This document shows positions 26,946-36,217 of a DNA stretch of 64,000 bases, in pieces. The notes below the pieces were generated by a model. It was not told where the DNA came from. It saw only the letters and a program-made list of their open reading frames with translations, and ran no database searches. The translations under genes and the position numbers were made by a program. This DNA is from Mesorhizobium sp. AR02. Its GTDB lineage: Bacteria > Pseudomonadota > Alphaproteobacteria > Rhizobiales > Rhizobiaceae. Every line of letters begins with the position of its first letter. Position 1 is the stretch's first letter. The DNA lies in the NCBI RefSeq assembly GCF_024746835.1, contig NZ_CP080531.1:3663501-3727500 (forward strand), read 5' to 3'.

Positions 26946-28160
26946 ATGACGACCATTATCGCATCTGGCTCCGCACCCGCCGAGACGACAATTTCGAGTT
27001 GGATGACCTTTTTGCTGGCTGCCGCCTGCGGGCTGATTGTTGCCAATATCTATTATGCACAACCACTGATCGGCCCGATCGGCGCCGAGCTTGGCCTGCC
27101 GCCACATGCGGCGGGGCTGATCGTTACGATGGCTCAGATTGGCTACGGGGTGGGCCTGCTGTTTATCGTGCCGCTTGGTGACCTCATGGAGAACCGCAGG
27201 CTCGTGCTCGGCATACTCGCCGTTGCAACGCTCGCCTTGCTGGGTGCGGCGATTTCTACGCAGCCAGCGGCTTTTCTGGCAGCGATGCTGTTTGGCCTTG
27301 GCTCGGTCGCGGTGCAGACCCTTATCCCCTATGCGGCGCACCTGGCGCCGGAAGCCAGGCGTGGTCGCGTGGTCGGCAATGTCTCGGTGGGGTTGTTGCT
27401 GGGGATAATGCTGTCACGCCCGTTTTCCAGCTTCATCACCGCGCTGTCGTCCTGGCATGTGGTCTACTTCACTTCTTGCATTGTCATGATCGTGCTGATC
27501 GTGGTGCTGCGGTTTGCGCTGCCCAGGCGCGTGCCGACGGCACGTCTGAGCTACGGCGCGCTTCTGGCGTCCATGGTGCATATTGCGCGCACGACGCCGG
27601 TCCTGCGGCGGCGGGCTCTCTACCAGGCGTTCCTGTTCGCGGCTTTCAGCCTGTTCTGGACAACGACGCCGCTGCTGCTGGCCGGGCCCGATTTTGGCTT
27701 GACGCAGCGCGGCATCGGCTTGTTCGCGTTGGCGGGCGTCGCCGGCGCCATCGCCGCGCCGCTCGCCGGAAGGATTGCCGACCGCGGCTGGAGCCGCCCG
27801 GCAACCGTCTTTGCCATGCTGTGCGTCGCTGTCGCGTTTCTCATAACCCACATCGCGCGCAGCGGCTCGACGCTTTCGTTGGCGCTGCTGGTCGCCGCCG
27901 CCATCGTGCTCGACTTCGGCGTGCAGACCAACCTTGTCCTCGGCTATCGCGACCTGTTCGCGCTCGGCGCCGCACATCGCAGCCGTCTAAACGGGCTTTA
28001 CATGGCGACGTTCTTCGTCGCCGGCGCAATCGGCTCAGCGGTCGGCGGTTGGGCCTATGCGCAAGGCGGCTGGCCGCTGGTGTCCTGGATCGGCCTGGCG
28101 CTGCCGGTTGCAGCACTGCTCTGTTTCGCGACCGAATTCATGTTGCGCGAAAGCGCGTGA
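26946..28160 (+). CDS. MFS transporter, drug-efflux type
   Basis: About 404 aa with twelve membrane helices. The loop 2-3 motif (GDLMENRRLVLG) and the early ANIYYAQPLIGPIGAELGL motif place it with bacterial MFS exporters of the YnfM/arabinose-efflux type. Starts at 26886 and 26934 are also in frame, but 26886 is inside the -35 box and 26934 is barely beyond the probable transcription start. I therefore prefer ATG 26946. Regulation by the divergent TetR gene is likely. Confidence 0.88.
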   Translation: MTTIIASGSAPAETTISSWMTFLLAAACGLIVANIYYAQPLIGPIGAELGLPPHAAGLIVTMAQIGYGVGLLFIVPLGDLMENRRLVLGILAVATLALLGAAISTQPAAFLAAMLFGLGSVAVQTLIPYAAHLAPEARRGRVVGNVSVGLLLGIMLSRPFSSFITALSSWHVVYFTSCIVMIVLIVVLRFALPRRVPTARLSYGALLASMVHIARTTPVLRRRALYQAFLFAAFSLFWTTTPLLLAGPDFGLTQRGIGLFALAGVAGAIAAPLAGRIADRGWSRPATVFAMLCVAVAFLITHIARSGSTLSLALLVAAAIVLDFGVQTNLVLGYRDLFALGAAHRSRLNGLYMATFFVAGAIGSAVGGWAYAQGGWPLVSWIGLALPVAALLCFATEFMLRESA

Positions 28161-28181
28161 ATCCGCGCCCGGATCAGCTCA

Positions 28182-29423
28182 TCATTGCATCGCTTGCGAG
28201 GTTTCCGACTCGATGCGCCATCCACCTTCGGCCTTGACCAGCCCGAGCGTGACGCGCGCCTTGCCGGTCAGCCGTGCCGCCGACTTGTCCTTCGGCACAT
28301 AGTCGTAGCGCATGGCAAAGGCGGCCTCAGTGCGGTTCTCTCCCTGCGGCGTGATCTCCAGGCTGCCGGGTTCCAGCCCAAGCGACCATGAGGCCCATTG
28401 CGCGAACCAGTCGGTCTTCACCTTGACGATGGCATCGGCGTCGTAGCGTGTGCCGAAAATGGTGGCCGACGAGCCGTAGATCCGCTTGACCGTCTCGCTC
28501 ATCGTCCTGGCATCCGGTGCCAGATAATCCCGGCGCAGGAATTTTTCGATCGAAGTCTTGTCGTCGCCGACGGAGCGTTCCAGCGCCGCGACCTGCGAGG
28601 CCGGCGCGGGCTCAGCCGCCGGTTTGGGCTCCGGGGCAGGCCCTTCACCCGGGACGAATTCGAAGCGTTCGAGCAGCGAGCCCTGCTCCCAGGGGCGCTG
28701 GCCCTCGCGGGTTTGCGAAACCACGTCGCGGCGCACCGCGATCATCATGTCGTTGATGCTCTGGCCGGGCGCGGCGATGTGCCGCAAAAGGGCTGATGCA
28801 AAGGGCGAGTTGCGTCCGGTGCCGTCCATGGCGACCGCGCCCGGCGCCGTCGAGAAGGCGATGAACGAGCCGCGCGTCGAATCGAACTGCGCCAGACCGG
28901 CGAGCGCCGTCGCCGAGCGAGTGGTGGCGGTGCGGCTCAGACTGCGGGCAAACGGGTTGTTGCGGCAGGCATCGAGAAACACCAGGCTGACCTTGGTCTG
29001 CTGTTCCATGATGTCGAGGATTTCGTCGATCGGCACCGCTTCGAGCTGCAGCTTCACCGGCATGTCGAGCCGGGCGTCGACCGGCACGATGTAGTTGCGG
29101 CCGTCGACCTGCAGGCCGTGGCCGGCATAGTAGAACAGCCCGACACCCGCGCCTTCCAGCGCATCGGAGAATTCGCCGATGCTGCGTTCGAGCTCGCGCT
29201 TGCCGAGATCGTTGCCTTCGATGACTTCGAAACCGATGGAGCGCAGCTTGTCGGCGATGTCGAGCGCGTCGTTGACCGGATTGGCCAGCGTACCGGCCTC
29301 CGCATAGGTGCCGTTGCCGATGACGAGCGCCACGCGCCGCGCCGGCTCAGCATCGGCGCTCAGCAGCAATAGTCCCAGAAATGCCCAAGCGAGGATCGCA
29401 AGCCTGCCCATGGGCGCAATCAT
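28182..29423 (-). CDS. Exported caspase-family (C14) peptidase with a C-terminal NTF2-like region
   Basis: 413 aa. A signal peptide or anchor (about 1-25) precedes a caspase-like domain (30-250). The catalytic dyad is intact: His102 in YYAGHGLQ and Cys153 in FLDACRNNPF. A Pro/Ala-rich linker (about 255-285) follows. The last 120 residues look like a SnoaL/NTF2-like fold (SIEKFLRRDYLAPDARTMSETVKRIYGS, ending ARVTLGLVKAEGGWRIES). Orthocaspase-like proteins cleave after basic residues in stress or death pathways, but this protein's role is unknown. The frame stays open far upstream only as antisense to argJ. ATG 29411 is an alternative start. Confidence 0.88.
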   Translation of the reverse strand: MIAPMGRLAILAWAFLGLLLLSADAEPARRVALVIGNGTYAEAGTLANPVNDALDIADKLRSIGFEVIEGNDLGKRELERSIGEFSDALEGAGVGLFYYAGHGLQVDGRNYIVPVDARLDMPVKLQLEAVPIDEILDIMEQQTKVSLVFLDACRNNPFARSLSRTATTRSATALAGLAQFDSTRGSFIAFSTAPGAVAMDGTGRNSPFASALLRHIAAPGQSINDMMIAVRRDVVSQTREGQRPWEQGSLLERFEFVPGEGPAPEPKPAAEPAPASQVAALERSVGDDKTSIEKFLRRDYLAPDARTMSETVKRIYGSSATIFGTRYDADAIVKVKTDWFAQWASWSLGLEPGSLEITPQGENRTEAAFAMRYDYVPKDKSAARLTGKARVTLGLVKAEGGWRIESETSQAMQ

Positions 29424-29579
29424 AGCGCCACAGGCCCCGGCGACGCCAACAGATTTGAAATGCAAGCTTAATCCGGAGTGGTTCGCCGCCCCGGCAAGCG
29501 CGGCGAAAACGCCCTTGCGCCCGCGCGCCGTATCGGGCAAACCGGCCTTCCCCTTGCGAATTTCCCGCCCGAGGTCTCC

Positions 29580-30821
29580 ATGTCCACGACGATTTCGCCG
29601 CTCGCGCCGAAAAAATACCCCAAGATGCCTGTCATTGAAGGGGTGCGCATCGCCACCGCCGAAGCGGGGATAAAGTACAAGAACCGCACCGACCTGCTGG
29701 CCATGGTCTTCGACGCCGGCACCACGGTCGCCGGCGTGTTCACCAAGTCGAAATGCCCCTCGGCGCCAGTCGATTTCTGCCGCCAGAACCTTGCCTCCGG
29801 CAAGGCGCGGGTGCTGGTCGTCAATTCCGGCAACGCCAATGCCTTCACCGGCAAGAAGGGCCGCGAGTCCACCGCGCTGACCGGCGAGGCGGCGGCCAAG
29901 GCGGCCGGCTGCACGGCAAGCGAGGTTTTCCTGGCCTCGACCGGCGTCATCGGCGAGCCGCTCGACACAACCAAGTTCAGCCATCTGCTTGCCGGACTGG
30001 TCAGCGACGGCAAGCCGGACCTGTGGACCGAGGCGGCAAAGGCCATCATGACCACGGACACCTATCCGAAAGTGGCGACGCAGACGGTCAAGCTCGGCGA
30101 TGCCGATGTCACCATCAACGGCATTTCCAAGGGCGCCGGCATGATCGCCCCCGACATGGCGACGATGCTGTCCTTCATTGCCACCGACGCGCCGATCGCG
30201 GCCCCGGTGCTGCAGGACCTGTTGTCGCGCGGCACGGCCAAGACGTTCAACGCGGTGACTGTCGACAGCGACACCTCGACCAGCGATACGCTGCTGATCT
30301 TCGCCACCGGCAAGGCCGCCAAGCGCGGCGCGCCCGAGATCACCGACCCCAGGGATGCCCGGCTCGGCCAGTTCCGCCGGGCGCTCGGCAAGGTGCTGAA
30401 GTCGCTGGCTCTGCAAGTGGTGCGCGACGGCGAGGGCGCCCGCAAGCAGGTCGAAGTCACCGTCACCGGCGCGAAATCGGCTCGCTCGGCCAAGCGCATC
30501 GCGCTGTCGATCGCCAATTCGCCGCTGGTCAAGACGGCGGTCGCCGGCGAGGACGCCAATTGGGGCCGCGTCGTCATGGCCGTCGGCAAGGCCGGCGAGC
30601 CCGCTGATCGCGACCGGCTGTCGATCTGGTTCGGCGACAACCGGCTGGCGCATGAGGGCGAGCGCGACCCGGCCTATTCGGAAGAAAAGACCTCGGCCTA
30701 CATGAAGCGCGACGATATCCGCATCCGCGCCGATATCGGTATTGGCCGCGGCAAGGCGACGGTGTGGACCTGCGACCTCACCAAGGAATATGTCGCCATC
30801 AATGGCGATTATCGGAGCTGA
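29580..30821 (+). CDS. argJ: Bifunctional glutamate N-acetyltransferase / ornithine acetyltransferase
   Basis: 413 aa, full length. The conserved autocleavage and active site lies in [16 protein letters not shown], with Thr of MATML as the nucleophile. Other family blocks are [31 protein letters not shown] and [14 protein letters not shown]. It recycles acetyl from N-acetylornithine to glutamate in arginine synthesis. ATG 29580 gives the typical N-terminus. It is followed by a GNAT gene and mutT on the same strand. Confidence 0.96.
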   Translation: MSTTISPLAPKKYPKMPVIEGVRIATAEAGIKYKNRTDLLAMVFDAGTTVAGVFTKSKCPSAPVDFCRQNLASGKARVLVVNSGNANAFTGKKGRESTALTGEAAAKAAGCTASEVFLASTGVIGEPLDTTKFSHLLAGLVSDGKPDLWTEAAKAIMTTDTYPKVATQTVKLGDADVTINGISKGAGMIAPDMATMLSFIATDAPIAAPVLQDLLSRGTAKTFNAVTVDSDTSTSDTLLIFATGKAAKRGAPEITDPRDARLGQFRRALGKVLKSLALQVVRDGEGARKQVEVTVTGAKSARSAKRIALSIANSPLVKTAVAGEDANWGRVVMAVGKAGEPADRDRLSIWFGDNRLAHEGERDPAYSEEKTSAYMKRDDIRIRADIGIGRGKATVWTCDLTKEYVAINGDYRS

Positions 30822-30826
30822 CGGTT

Positions 30827-31603
30827 TTGGCTTCCAGGCATCCGGCAAGCATGCTCGCGATCGTACGCTGCTACGAGGCGGCCGGCTTTCGCGCCTGGCC
30901 GGCAGCGGCCGTCCATTATGACGGCACCTGGGTGGTGCGGCTGACCGCCGGCCATCCGGCCAAGCGGCTGAATTCGGTCACCCCGCTCGATCCCGGCGAC
31001 ACCCAGCACATTGCCGACCGCATTGGCCGCGCCAGCCGTCGTTTCGATGCGTATGGCAGACCGCTGACGTTCCGCATGTCGCCGTTGTCAGGCCCCGATC
31101 TGGCCAGTCATCTCGACAAGGAGGGCTGGAGCCGGTTCGACGAATCGCTGGTCATGCGGCTGCCGTTGGCCGACGCCCAGCTCGATGCCGCCATGGATCA
31201 GATTCCGCTCAAGGACATCAGCCGCTTCATCGGCGCCTCGCTCAAGGTCAGTGGCTCGGACGTGTCGCTGCGGCCCGGCCTGTCGGAGATCATCGGCGCC
31301 ATCCAGCCAGAGGCCGGGCTGTTCGCGCTCGAAGATGGAGCCGAGGCGCTGGCGACGCTGATCTGCGTGCATGACGGCGATCTCGCCGGCCTGTTCGAGG
31401 TCGCCACCGACAGATCGGCGCGCAACAAGGGCCATGGCCGCAACCTGATCCTGTCGGCGCTGAAATGGGCGAGGCTGCGTGGCGCGCGGGAAGCCTGGCT
31501 GCAGGTCGAGGCCGGCAATGTGCCGGCGCTGGCGCTCTATCGATCACTCGGCTTCGAGGAAGTCTACCGCTACCATTATCGCCGGCCGCCTGGTCATGAG
31601 TGA
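30827..31603 (+). CDS. GNAT family N-acetyltransferase
   Basis: About 258 aa. The GNAT core is in the C-terminal half: LAGLFEVATDRSARNKGHGRNLILSALKW (acetyl-CoA loop R/Q-x-x-G-x-G/A seen as RNKGHG) and the final WLQVEAGNVPALALYRSLGFEEVYRYHY. The N-terminal half is a degenerate second domain. TTG 30827 has GGAG about 8 nt upstream; ATG 30851 is the next option. It sits between argJ and mutT, an order I associate with Rhizobiales. The substrate is unknown. Confidence 0.88.
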   Translation: MASRHPASMLAIVRCYEAAGFRAWPAAAVHYDGTWVVRLTAGHPAKRLNSVTPLDPGDTQHIADRIGRASRRFDAYGRPLTFRMSPLSGPDLASHLDKEGWSRFDESLVMRLPLADAQLDAAMDQIPLKDISRFIGASLKVSGSDVSLRPGLSEIIGAIQPEAGLFALEDGAEALATLICVHDGDLAGLFEVATDRSARNKGHGRNLILSALKWARLRGAREAWLQVEAGNVPALALYRSLGFEEVYRYHYRRPPGHE

Positions 31604-31611
31604 AGTTGGGC

Positions 31612-32034
31612 ATGAATGATCTCGCCAATACCGGCAAGCGCCTGCTCCTGGTCGCCGCCTGCGCGCTGGTCGACGCCGACGGCCGCGTGCTGTTGGCGCA
31701 GCGGCCCGAGGGCAAGCAACTCGCCGGCCTGTGGGAATTTCCTGGCGGCAAGGTCGAGCCCGGCGAGACGCCGGAACAATGCATCATCCGCGAATTGCAT
31801 GAGGAGATCGGCATCGAGACCGATATACCGTGTCTGGCGCCACTTACCTTCGCCAGCCATTCCTATGACGACTTCCATCTGTTGATGCCGCTGTTTGTCT
31901 GTCGCCGCTTCCGCGGCATCGCCCAACCCCGGGAAGGGCAGGCGCTGAAATGGGAGCGGCCAAGAGAGATGCGCGACTATCCGATGCCGCCGGCCGACGC
32001 GCCGCTAATCCCGTTCCTGATCGACCTGCTCTGA
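31612..32034 (+). CDS. mutT: MutT-type 8-oxo-dGTP diphosphatase (Nudix)
   Basis: 140 aa. The Nudix box is intact: GGKVEPGETPEQC followed by REL-EEIGI (about residues 39-61). The N-terminal strand LLLVAACALVDADGRVLLAQRP and WEFPGG precede it. It hydrolyses oxidised dGTP to prevent misincorporation. The TGA stop is two bases before a dispersed palindromic repeat. Confidence 0.93.
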   Translation: MNDLANTGKRLLLVAACALVDADGRVLLAQRPEGKQLAGLWEFPGGKVEPGETPEQCIIRELHEEIGIETDIPCLAPLTFASHSYDDFHLLMPLFVCRRFRGIAQPREGQALKWERPREMRDYPMPPADAPLIPFLIDLL

Positions 32035-32036
32035 GG

Positions 32037-32122
32037 ATTTGTTTTGACGCAATTCCCAAGGGAAAGCGCGCTATGCGCTTTTCCCGGGAAACCGCTTCAC
32101 ACTTTTCCTGGAATTGCTCTGA
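32037..32122. repeat. Dispersed palindromic repeat, copy 2 (module B only)
   Basis: Starts ATTTGTTTTGACGCAATTCCC, passes through an inner palindrome (AAGCGCGCTATGCGCTT) and ends CACTTTTCCTGGAATTGCTCT. It abuts the stop codon of mutT. Module A is absent. Confidence 0.85.
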
Positions 32123-32239
32123 CGATCGGGGCCACGGTCCATATCAGCCAGCGTTAATGGAAGATTTATCTGATCATGAAAAATTGATGCATGGCCGTGT
32201 CCTTGCGGCCGCGTCGCCAATTCGCTGGGGAGCGATAGT

Positions 32240-32557
32240 ATGAGCCTGGACAGGGATTGGGATTCGATCCGGCCCGACCGCAGCTTCCGTGCCGCCGATG
32301 CCGGCATGGGCATCCTGCGCATCACGCTGCTGTTCGGGTCGGCCGCGGTGGCGCTGGCGCTGATCGCGACCCCTTTCCTCGACAACCAGACGCGCTCGCA
32401 ATCGGCGCGCGATGATTTTCCCGGCGGTCTCGACATGACGGCCACGGGCTCGATCAGCCATCGCAGCACCTACACGGTGCGCCGCAGCGTGCTGCAGCCG
32501 CAGCCCGATTCGGTCTGCATCATCGGCTCCGACGGCAGGACCAGCGGCGACTGCTGA
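32240..32557 (+). CDS. Small single-pass membrane protein of unknown function
   Basis: 105 aa. A polar N-terminus (1-23) precedes one membrane segment (about 26-45, ITLLFGSAAVALALIATPF). A 60-residue tail with a Ser/Thr/Arg-rich stretch and two cysteines (VCIIGSDGRTSGDC) follows. I do not recognise the family. It lies 110 bases upstream of an orphan Flp pilin gene on the same strand, so the two may be expressed together. Confidence 0.65.
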   Translation: MSLDRDWDSIRPDRSFRAADAGMGILRITLLFGSAAVALALIATPFLDNQTRSQSARDDFPGGLDMTATGSISHRSTYTVRRSVLQPQPDSVCIIGSDGRTSGDC

Positions 32558-32667
32558 CATGGTTAAGATATTTTCGAGAAGGGGGCGGTTTCACCGCCTG
32601 TTAAGGCTTTGCCATTAACCTTTCTTAACAGATGGGCGGTAAGGTCCTGGCAAGGGGGATCGAGGTT

Positions 32668-32850
32668 ATGAAAACAATGCTGCTGCGTTTTCTGACGGAC
32701 GAGACCGGCGCCACGGCTGTCGAATACGCCTTGATCGTCTGTGTGCTGTCGCTGACGATCATCGGCGGCATCGGCCAGGTCTTCAACTCGCTCACGTGGC
32801 TGTTCAGCGACAACACCAGCAGGCTTTCGAACGCCTTCGCTTCGCCTTGA
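32668..32850 (+). CDS. Flp/Fap-type pilin
   Basis: 60 aa. It has a short basic leader, DETGATAVEYALIV (cleavage expected at Gly-Ala, with Glu and Tyr after it), then a hydrophobic helix (about 20-43) and a short tail. This is the type IVb Flp pilin used for adhesion. No tad/cpa assembly genes are in the window, so it is an orphan copy relying on machinery elsewhere, if functional. The ATG at 32668 is preferred over a start 12 codons upstream, because it gives a normal prepilin leader. Confidence 0.9.
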   Translation: MKTMLLRFLTDETGATAVEYALIVCVLSLTIIGGIGQVFNSLTWLFSDNTSRLSNAFASP

Positions 32851-32869
32851 CTGCAACTCCGACGGCTGC

Positions 32870-33730
32870 TCAGTGTTCGCCGGACCCTTCCAGTATAGCC
32901 TTCAGCGAGACCTTGGCTGAGCCCGGCTTCAGCGGTTTCTGCTGCGACGCATCGGGGGCCCAGCCGGACATCCAGACCATCGAGAAACTTGCCCGGATCC
33001 GACCGTCGGGGTCGGAAAAACGCTCGGCATAGATTTCCGCGGCACGGGCAAACAGTCTGCGGGTGCCCGGTCGCCGGCTGCGATCGGCAAGCGCGCTGGT
33101 TTCACCCATGGCGCGCAGGTCGGCCATCAGGGCAAACAAATTGGCATAGCGCACCGTCACGGTCTCGACATCGGCGACCGGCAGAGCGAGACCGGCGCGT
33201 TGCAGCAGCGCACCGGCATCGCGCACGTCGGTGAACGGGATGACACGCGGGCTGGCGCCGCCGTAAAGCTCGGTCTCGGCCGCAAGCAGGCACTCGCGCA
33301 GCTCGCTGAGCGTGCCGGCGCCGGCAAAGGCGCCGAGAAAGAGCCCGTCCGGCCGCAGCGCGCGGCGGATCTGGATCAGCATGCCGGGGATGTCGTTCAT
33401 CGCCTGCAATGACAGAAGCGACACCGCCAGATCGAGGCTTTGCGGCTCGAAGGGCACGGTTTCCAGCGGTGCGACCAAGCCGGCGGCACCCTTCAGGAAA
33501 GCCGCGTCCGTCTCGACGCGGACGATCTCCGTCACCTTGCCGCTCGCGGCGAGCACATCGGCCGCGGCCGGCGTCTGGCAAAACAGCACCGCCGCCTTGC
33601 CGAACCGGCGCTCGACGGCGCCCAGCCGGTCCGCAAGGTCCTCGGCGGCGCGGTTCATGAGGAAATCGGCACCGTCGACCGGATGGGTGAGCGCGCGCCG
33701 CTTGTGCGCCAGCCAGAGATCGGTATCCAT
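32870..33730 (-). CDS. SAM-dependent methyltransferase (NDUFAF5/BioC-like)
   Basis: 286 aa. The methyltransferase core is visible (VPFEPQSLDLAVSLLSLQAMNDIPGMLIQIRRALRPDGLFLGAFAGAGTLSELR split across 95-150). The motif I glycine loop is poor, as in the NDUFAF5-like group. A C-terminal region follows (FALMADLRAMGETSALADRSR). The human homologue hydroxylates a complex I subunit. The gene is divergent from comF, a common alphaproteobacterial pairing. An alternative start is 33742. Confidence 0.85.
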   Translation of the reverse strand: MDTDLWLAHKRRALTHPVDGADFLMNRAAEDLADRLGAVERRFGKAAVLFCQTPAAADVLAASGKVTEIVRVETDAAFLKGAAGLVAPLETVPFEPQSLDLAVSLLSLQAMNDIPGMLIQIRRALRPDGLFLGAFAGAGTLSELRECLLAAETELYGGASPRVIPFTDVRDAGALLQRAGLALPVADVETVTVRYANLFALMADLRAMGETSALADRSRRPGTRRLFARAAEIYAERFSDPDGRIRASFSMVWMSGWAPDASQQKPLKPGSAKVSLKAILEGSGEH

Positions 33731-33819
33731 AATAGGCTGCAAAGGGCGGATCCTTGTTTATCCACGCCCTGATATACTTGGTATACACGGTGCGCAGGAC
33801 CAACCACGTGGCCGATCCC

Positions 33820-34608
33820 ATGTCCAAGATCAAGTCCGTCGGGATCAAGAACCTCACCCGATCGGCTCTCGGCTGGCCGGCGCGCATCCTGTTTCCGCCG
33901 GTCTGTGCCGGTTGCCGCCGGCATGTCTCGCAGCCTGGCGTGCTGTGCGGCGCCTGCTGGCCGAAGCTGCGGCTGCTGGAGCGTCCCTGGTGCCCGGTGA
34001 TGGGCACGCCGTTCACCCACCATATGGGCGAGGGCTTTCTGTCGGCGGAAGCGATCGCCGATCCGCCGCCCTTCGAGCGGGCGCGGGCAGCCGTCGCCTA
34101 TTCCGGCGTCGCCCGCCAGATGGTGCAAGGGCTGAAATACCAGGATCGCACCGATCTCGCCCCTTGGATGGCGCGCTGGATGGTGCGCGCCGGCGCCGAT
34201 CTCATCGCCGACGCCGATGTGGTGGTGCCGGTGCCGCTGCACTGGCGGCGCTTCTTCCGGCGGCGGTTCAATCAGTCGGCGGAATTGGCGCGCGCCGTTT
34301 GCGAACTCAGCGGACTGTCTTTCGCGCCTTCCGCCATGCGGCGTGTGAAACTCACCCGCCAGCAGGTCGGGCTGGAGCGGCATGAGCGCGAGGAGAATGT
34401 GCGGGCCGCCTTCCGCGTGCCGGCCGAGGCGGAAATCGAGATCGCCGGCCGCAGGGTGCTTCTGATCGACGATGTCTACACCACGGGCGCCACCGTGCGC
34501 GCGGCCACCAAGGCGCTGAAAAGGGGAGGTGCGGCCGCCGTCGACGTGCTGACCTTTGCGCGTGTCTTGCCGGGGGACTTCCGGGCGGACGAGTCCGCGA
34601 CTATATAA
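33820..34608 (+). CDS. comF: ComF-family phosphoribosyltransferase-like protein
   Basis: About 262 aa. An N-terminal zinc-finger-like region (PPVCAGCRRHV, LCGACWPKL, PWCPVMG) precedes a PRTase domain with the PRPP loop LLIDDVYTTGATVRAATKAL and the RRFNQSAELAR motif. ComF supports DNA uptake in competent species. Alphaproteobacteria carry it generally, and its role there is unclear. ATG 33820 is preferred; GTG 33808 is also possible. Glutaredoxin follows 26 bases downstream. Confidence 0.9.
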   Translation: MSKIKSVGIKNLTRSALGWPARILFPPVCAGCRRHVSQPGVLCGACWPKLRLLERPWCPVMGTPFTHHMGEGFLSAEAIADPPPFERARAAVAYSGVARQMVQGLKYQDRTDLAPWMARWMVRAGADLIADADVVVPVPLHWRRFFRRRFNQSAELARAVCELSGLSFAPSAMRRVKLTRQQVGLERHEREENVRAAFRVPAEAEIEIAGRRVLLIDDVYTTGATVRAATKALKRGGAAAVDVLTFARVLPGDFRADESATI

Positions 34609-34634
34609 GTCGGCAACGAAAGCGGAAATTCGTC

Positions 34635-34904
34635 ATGGTCGATGTCACGATCTATACACGCATGATGTGCGGCTACTGCACGGCGGCCAAGCGGCTGCTG
34701 GAGCGCAAGGGCGTCGCCTATACCGAGCACGACGCTTCGTTTTCGCCGGAACTGCGCCAGGAAATGATTTCCAAGGCGCACGGGCGTACGACCTTTCCGC
34801 AGATTTTCATCGGCGACACGCATGTCGGCGGCTGCGACGACCTCCACGAGCTGGAGGCCGAAGGCCGGCTGGACAGACTGCTCGCCAACGGCGCGACGAT
34901 TTGA
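34635..34904 (+). CDS. grxC: Glutaredoxin 3
   Basis: 89 aa, full length. Its dithiol active site reads CGYC (12-15) instead of the usual CPYC. The GSH-binding TTFPQIFIGDTHVGGCDDL region is intact. It reduces disulfides and mixed glutathione disulfides using glutathione. It sits in a compact plus-strand run with comF upstream and the nitrilase-family gene downstream. Confidence 0.95.
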   Translation: MVDVTIYTRMMCGYCTAAKRLLERKGVAYTEHDASFSPELRQEMISKAHGRTTFPQIFIGDTHVGGCDDLHELEAEGRLDRLLANGATI

Positions 34905-34914
34905 GGGTATGATG

Positions 34915-35781
34915 ATGGGTGTTTTCAAGGCTGCGGCGGTCCAGATGCGTTCAGGCGAAAGCCCCGAGCGCAATGCGGTCGATCTCGAACGGCTGGTGCG
35001 TGAAGCGGCCGGTCAGGGCGCGACCTACATCCAGACGCCGGAAATGACCGGGGCGCTGATCCGCGACAAGGAAGCGCGTGCAGCCTCGTTCACCTCCGAA
35101 GACAAGGACATCATCGTCGCGACCGCGCGCAGATTGGCGCGCGATCTCGGCGTCTTCCTGCATATCGGCTCGACCGCCATCCTGCGCGCTGACGGCAAGC
35201 TCGCCAACCGCGCGCTGCTGTTTGGTCCGGACGGCGCTGTACTCGCCACCTATGACAAGATCCACATGTTCGACATCGACCTCGACAATGGCGAGAGCTG
35301 GCGCGAATCCGCCGCCTATGAACCAGGCACCGAGGCCGTCGTGACCGGGGTTGCCGGCGCCAGGCTGGGCTTTGCCGTCTGCTACGATCTGCGGTTTCCG
35401 CAACTGTTCCGCGCCGAGGCGCTGGCCGGCGCCGATGTTTTGACCGTGCCCGCCGCCTTCACCCGCCAGACCGGCGAGGCGCACTGGCATGTGCTGCTGA
35501 GGGCGCGTGCCATCGAGAACGGCGCCTTTGTCGTCGCCGCCGCGCAAGGCGGCCTGCACGAGGACGGCCGCGAGACTTTTGGCCATTCGCTGATCGTCGA
35601 TCCCTGGGGCCGCATCATCGCCGAAGCCGCGCATGACGAGCCCGCAGTGATCGTGGCCGAGATCGACCCGGCGCAGTCGCTTGCGGCGCGCAAGAAGATC
35701 CCCAATTTGAAGAATGCGCGGGATTTCACCATCAATGCCGGCGAGGTGTACACGCCGCGTCTCAGGGGTGCCGCCTCTTGA
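34915..35781 (+). CDS. Nit2-like carbon-nitrogen hydrolase
   Basis: 288 aa. The nitrilase-superfamily triad is present: Glu43 (TPEMT), Lys115 (YDKIHMFD) and Cys156 (GFAVCYDLRFP). The Nit1/Nit2 branch hydrolyses omega-amidated 2-oxoacids or deaminated glutathione; the second fits its position after a glutaredoxin gene. Three consecutive ATGs occur at 34909, 34912 and 34915; GAGGG at 34903-34907 best fits the last. The stop overlaps the next start (TTGA). Confidence 0.92.
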   Translation: MGVFKAAAVQMRSGESPERNAVDLERLVREAAGQGATYIQTPEMTGALIRDKEARAASFTSEDKDIIVATARRLARDLGVFLHIGSTAILRADGKLANRALLFGPDGAVLATYDKIHMFDIDLDNGESWRESAAYEPGTEAVVTGVAGARLGFAVCYDLRFPQLFRAEALAGADVLTVPAAFTRQTGEAHWHVLLRARAIENGAFVVAAAQGGLHEDGRETFGHSLIVDPWGRIIAEAAHDEPAVIVAEIDPAQSLAARKKIPNLKNARDFTINAGEVYTPRLRGAAS

Positions 35782-36203
35782 TCCGTTTTGCCCTGATCTG
35801 CGAGCACGAGCACGAATTCGAAGGCTGGTTCCGCAGCAATGACGATTTCGACACGCAGAAGAAGCGCGGCTTCGTCGATTGCCCGACCTGCGGCTCGCAC
35901 AAGGTGCAGAAGGCCCTGATGGCGCCGGCCGTTTCTACGGCCCGCAAGCAGGAAACCATAGCGCTCGCCATGGGCGAGGCGCAGAAGCAGGCCTTGGCGC
36001 AACTCAAGGCGATGGCCGAGAAGGTGCGCGAGAATGCCGACTATGTCGGCGACAAGTTCGCCGAGGAAGCGCGCAAGATCCATTTCGGCGAAACCGATGC
36101 GCGCGGCATCTATGGCGAGGCGACGCTGGAAGAGGCCAAGGGCCTGGCCGAGGACGGCGTAGACTTCATGCCGATCCCGGTGTTCCCGGACGACCGCAAC
36201 TAA
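35778..36203 (+). CDS. DUF1178 family protein
   Basis: 141 aa. Typical DUF1178 features are an N-terminal MIRFALICEHEHEFEGWFRSNDDFD and a zinc-ribbon-like CPTCGS (Cys35, Cys38), with Cys8 a possible further ligand. A helical central part and an acidic C-terminus (EDGVDFMPIPVFPDDRN) follow. The TTG start overlaps the stop of the nitrilase-family gene by four bases, so the two are coupled. The function is unknown; it may be an accessory of the same pathway. Confidence 0.9.
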   Translation: MIRFALICEHEHEFEGWFRSNDDFDTQKKRGFVDCPTCGSHKVQKALMAPAVSTARKQETIALAMGEAQKQALAQLKAMAEKVRENADYVGDKFAEEARKIHFGETDARGIYGEATLEEAKGLAEDGVDFMPIPVFPDDRN

Positions 36204-36217
36204 ATTCCGAGAGTGCC

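Noticed and set aside
29424..30848. N-terminal extension of the caspase-like gene across argJ
   Set aside because: The extension is antisense to argJ; the signal peptide at 29423 gives a natural start.
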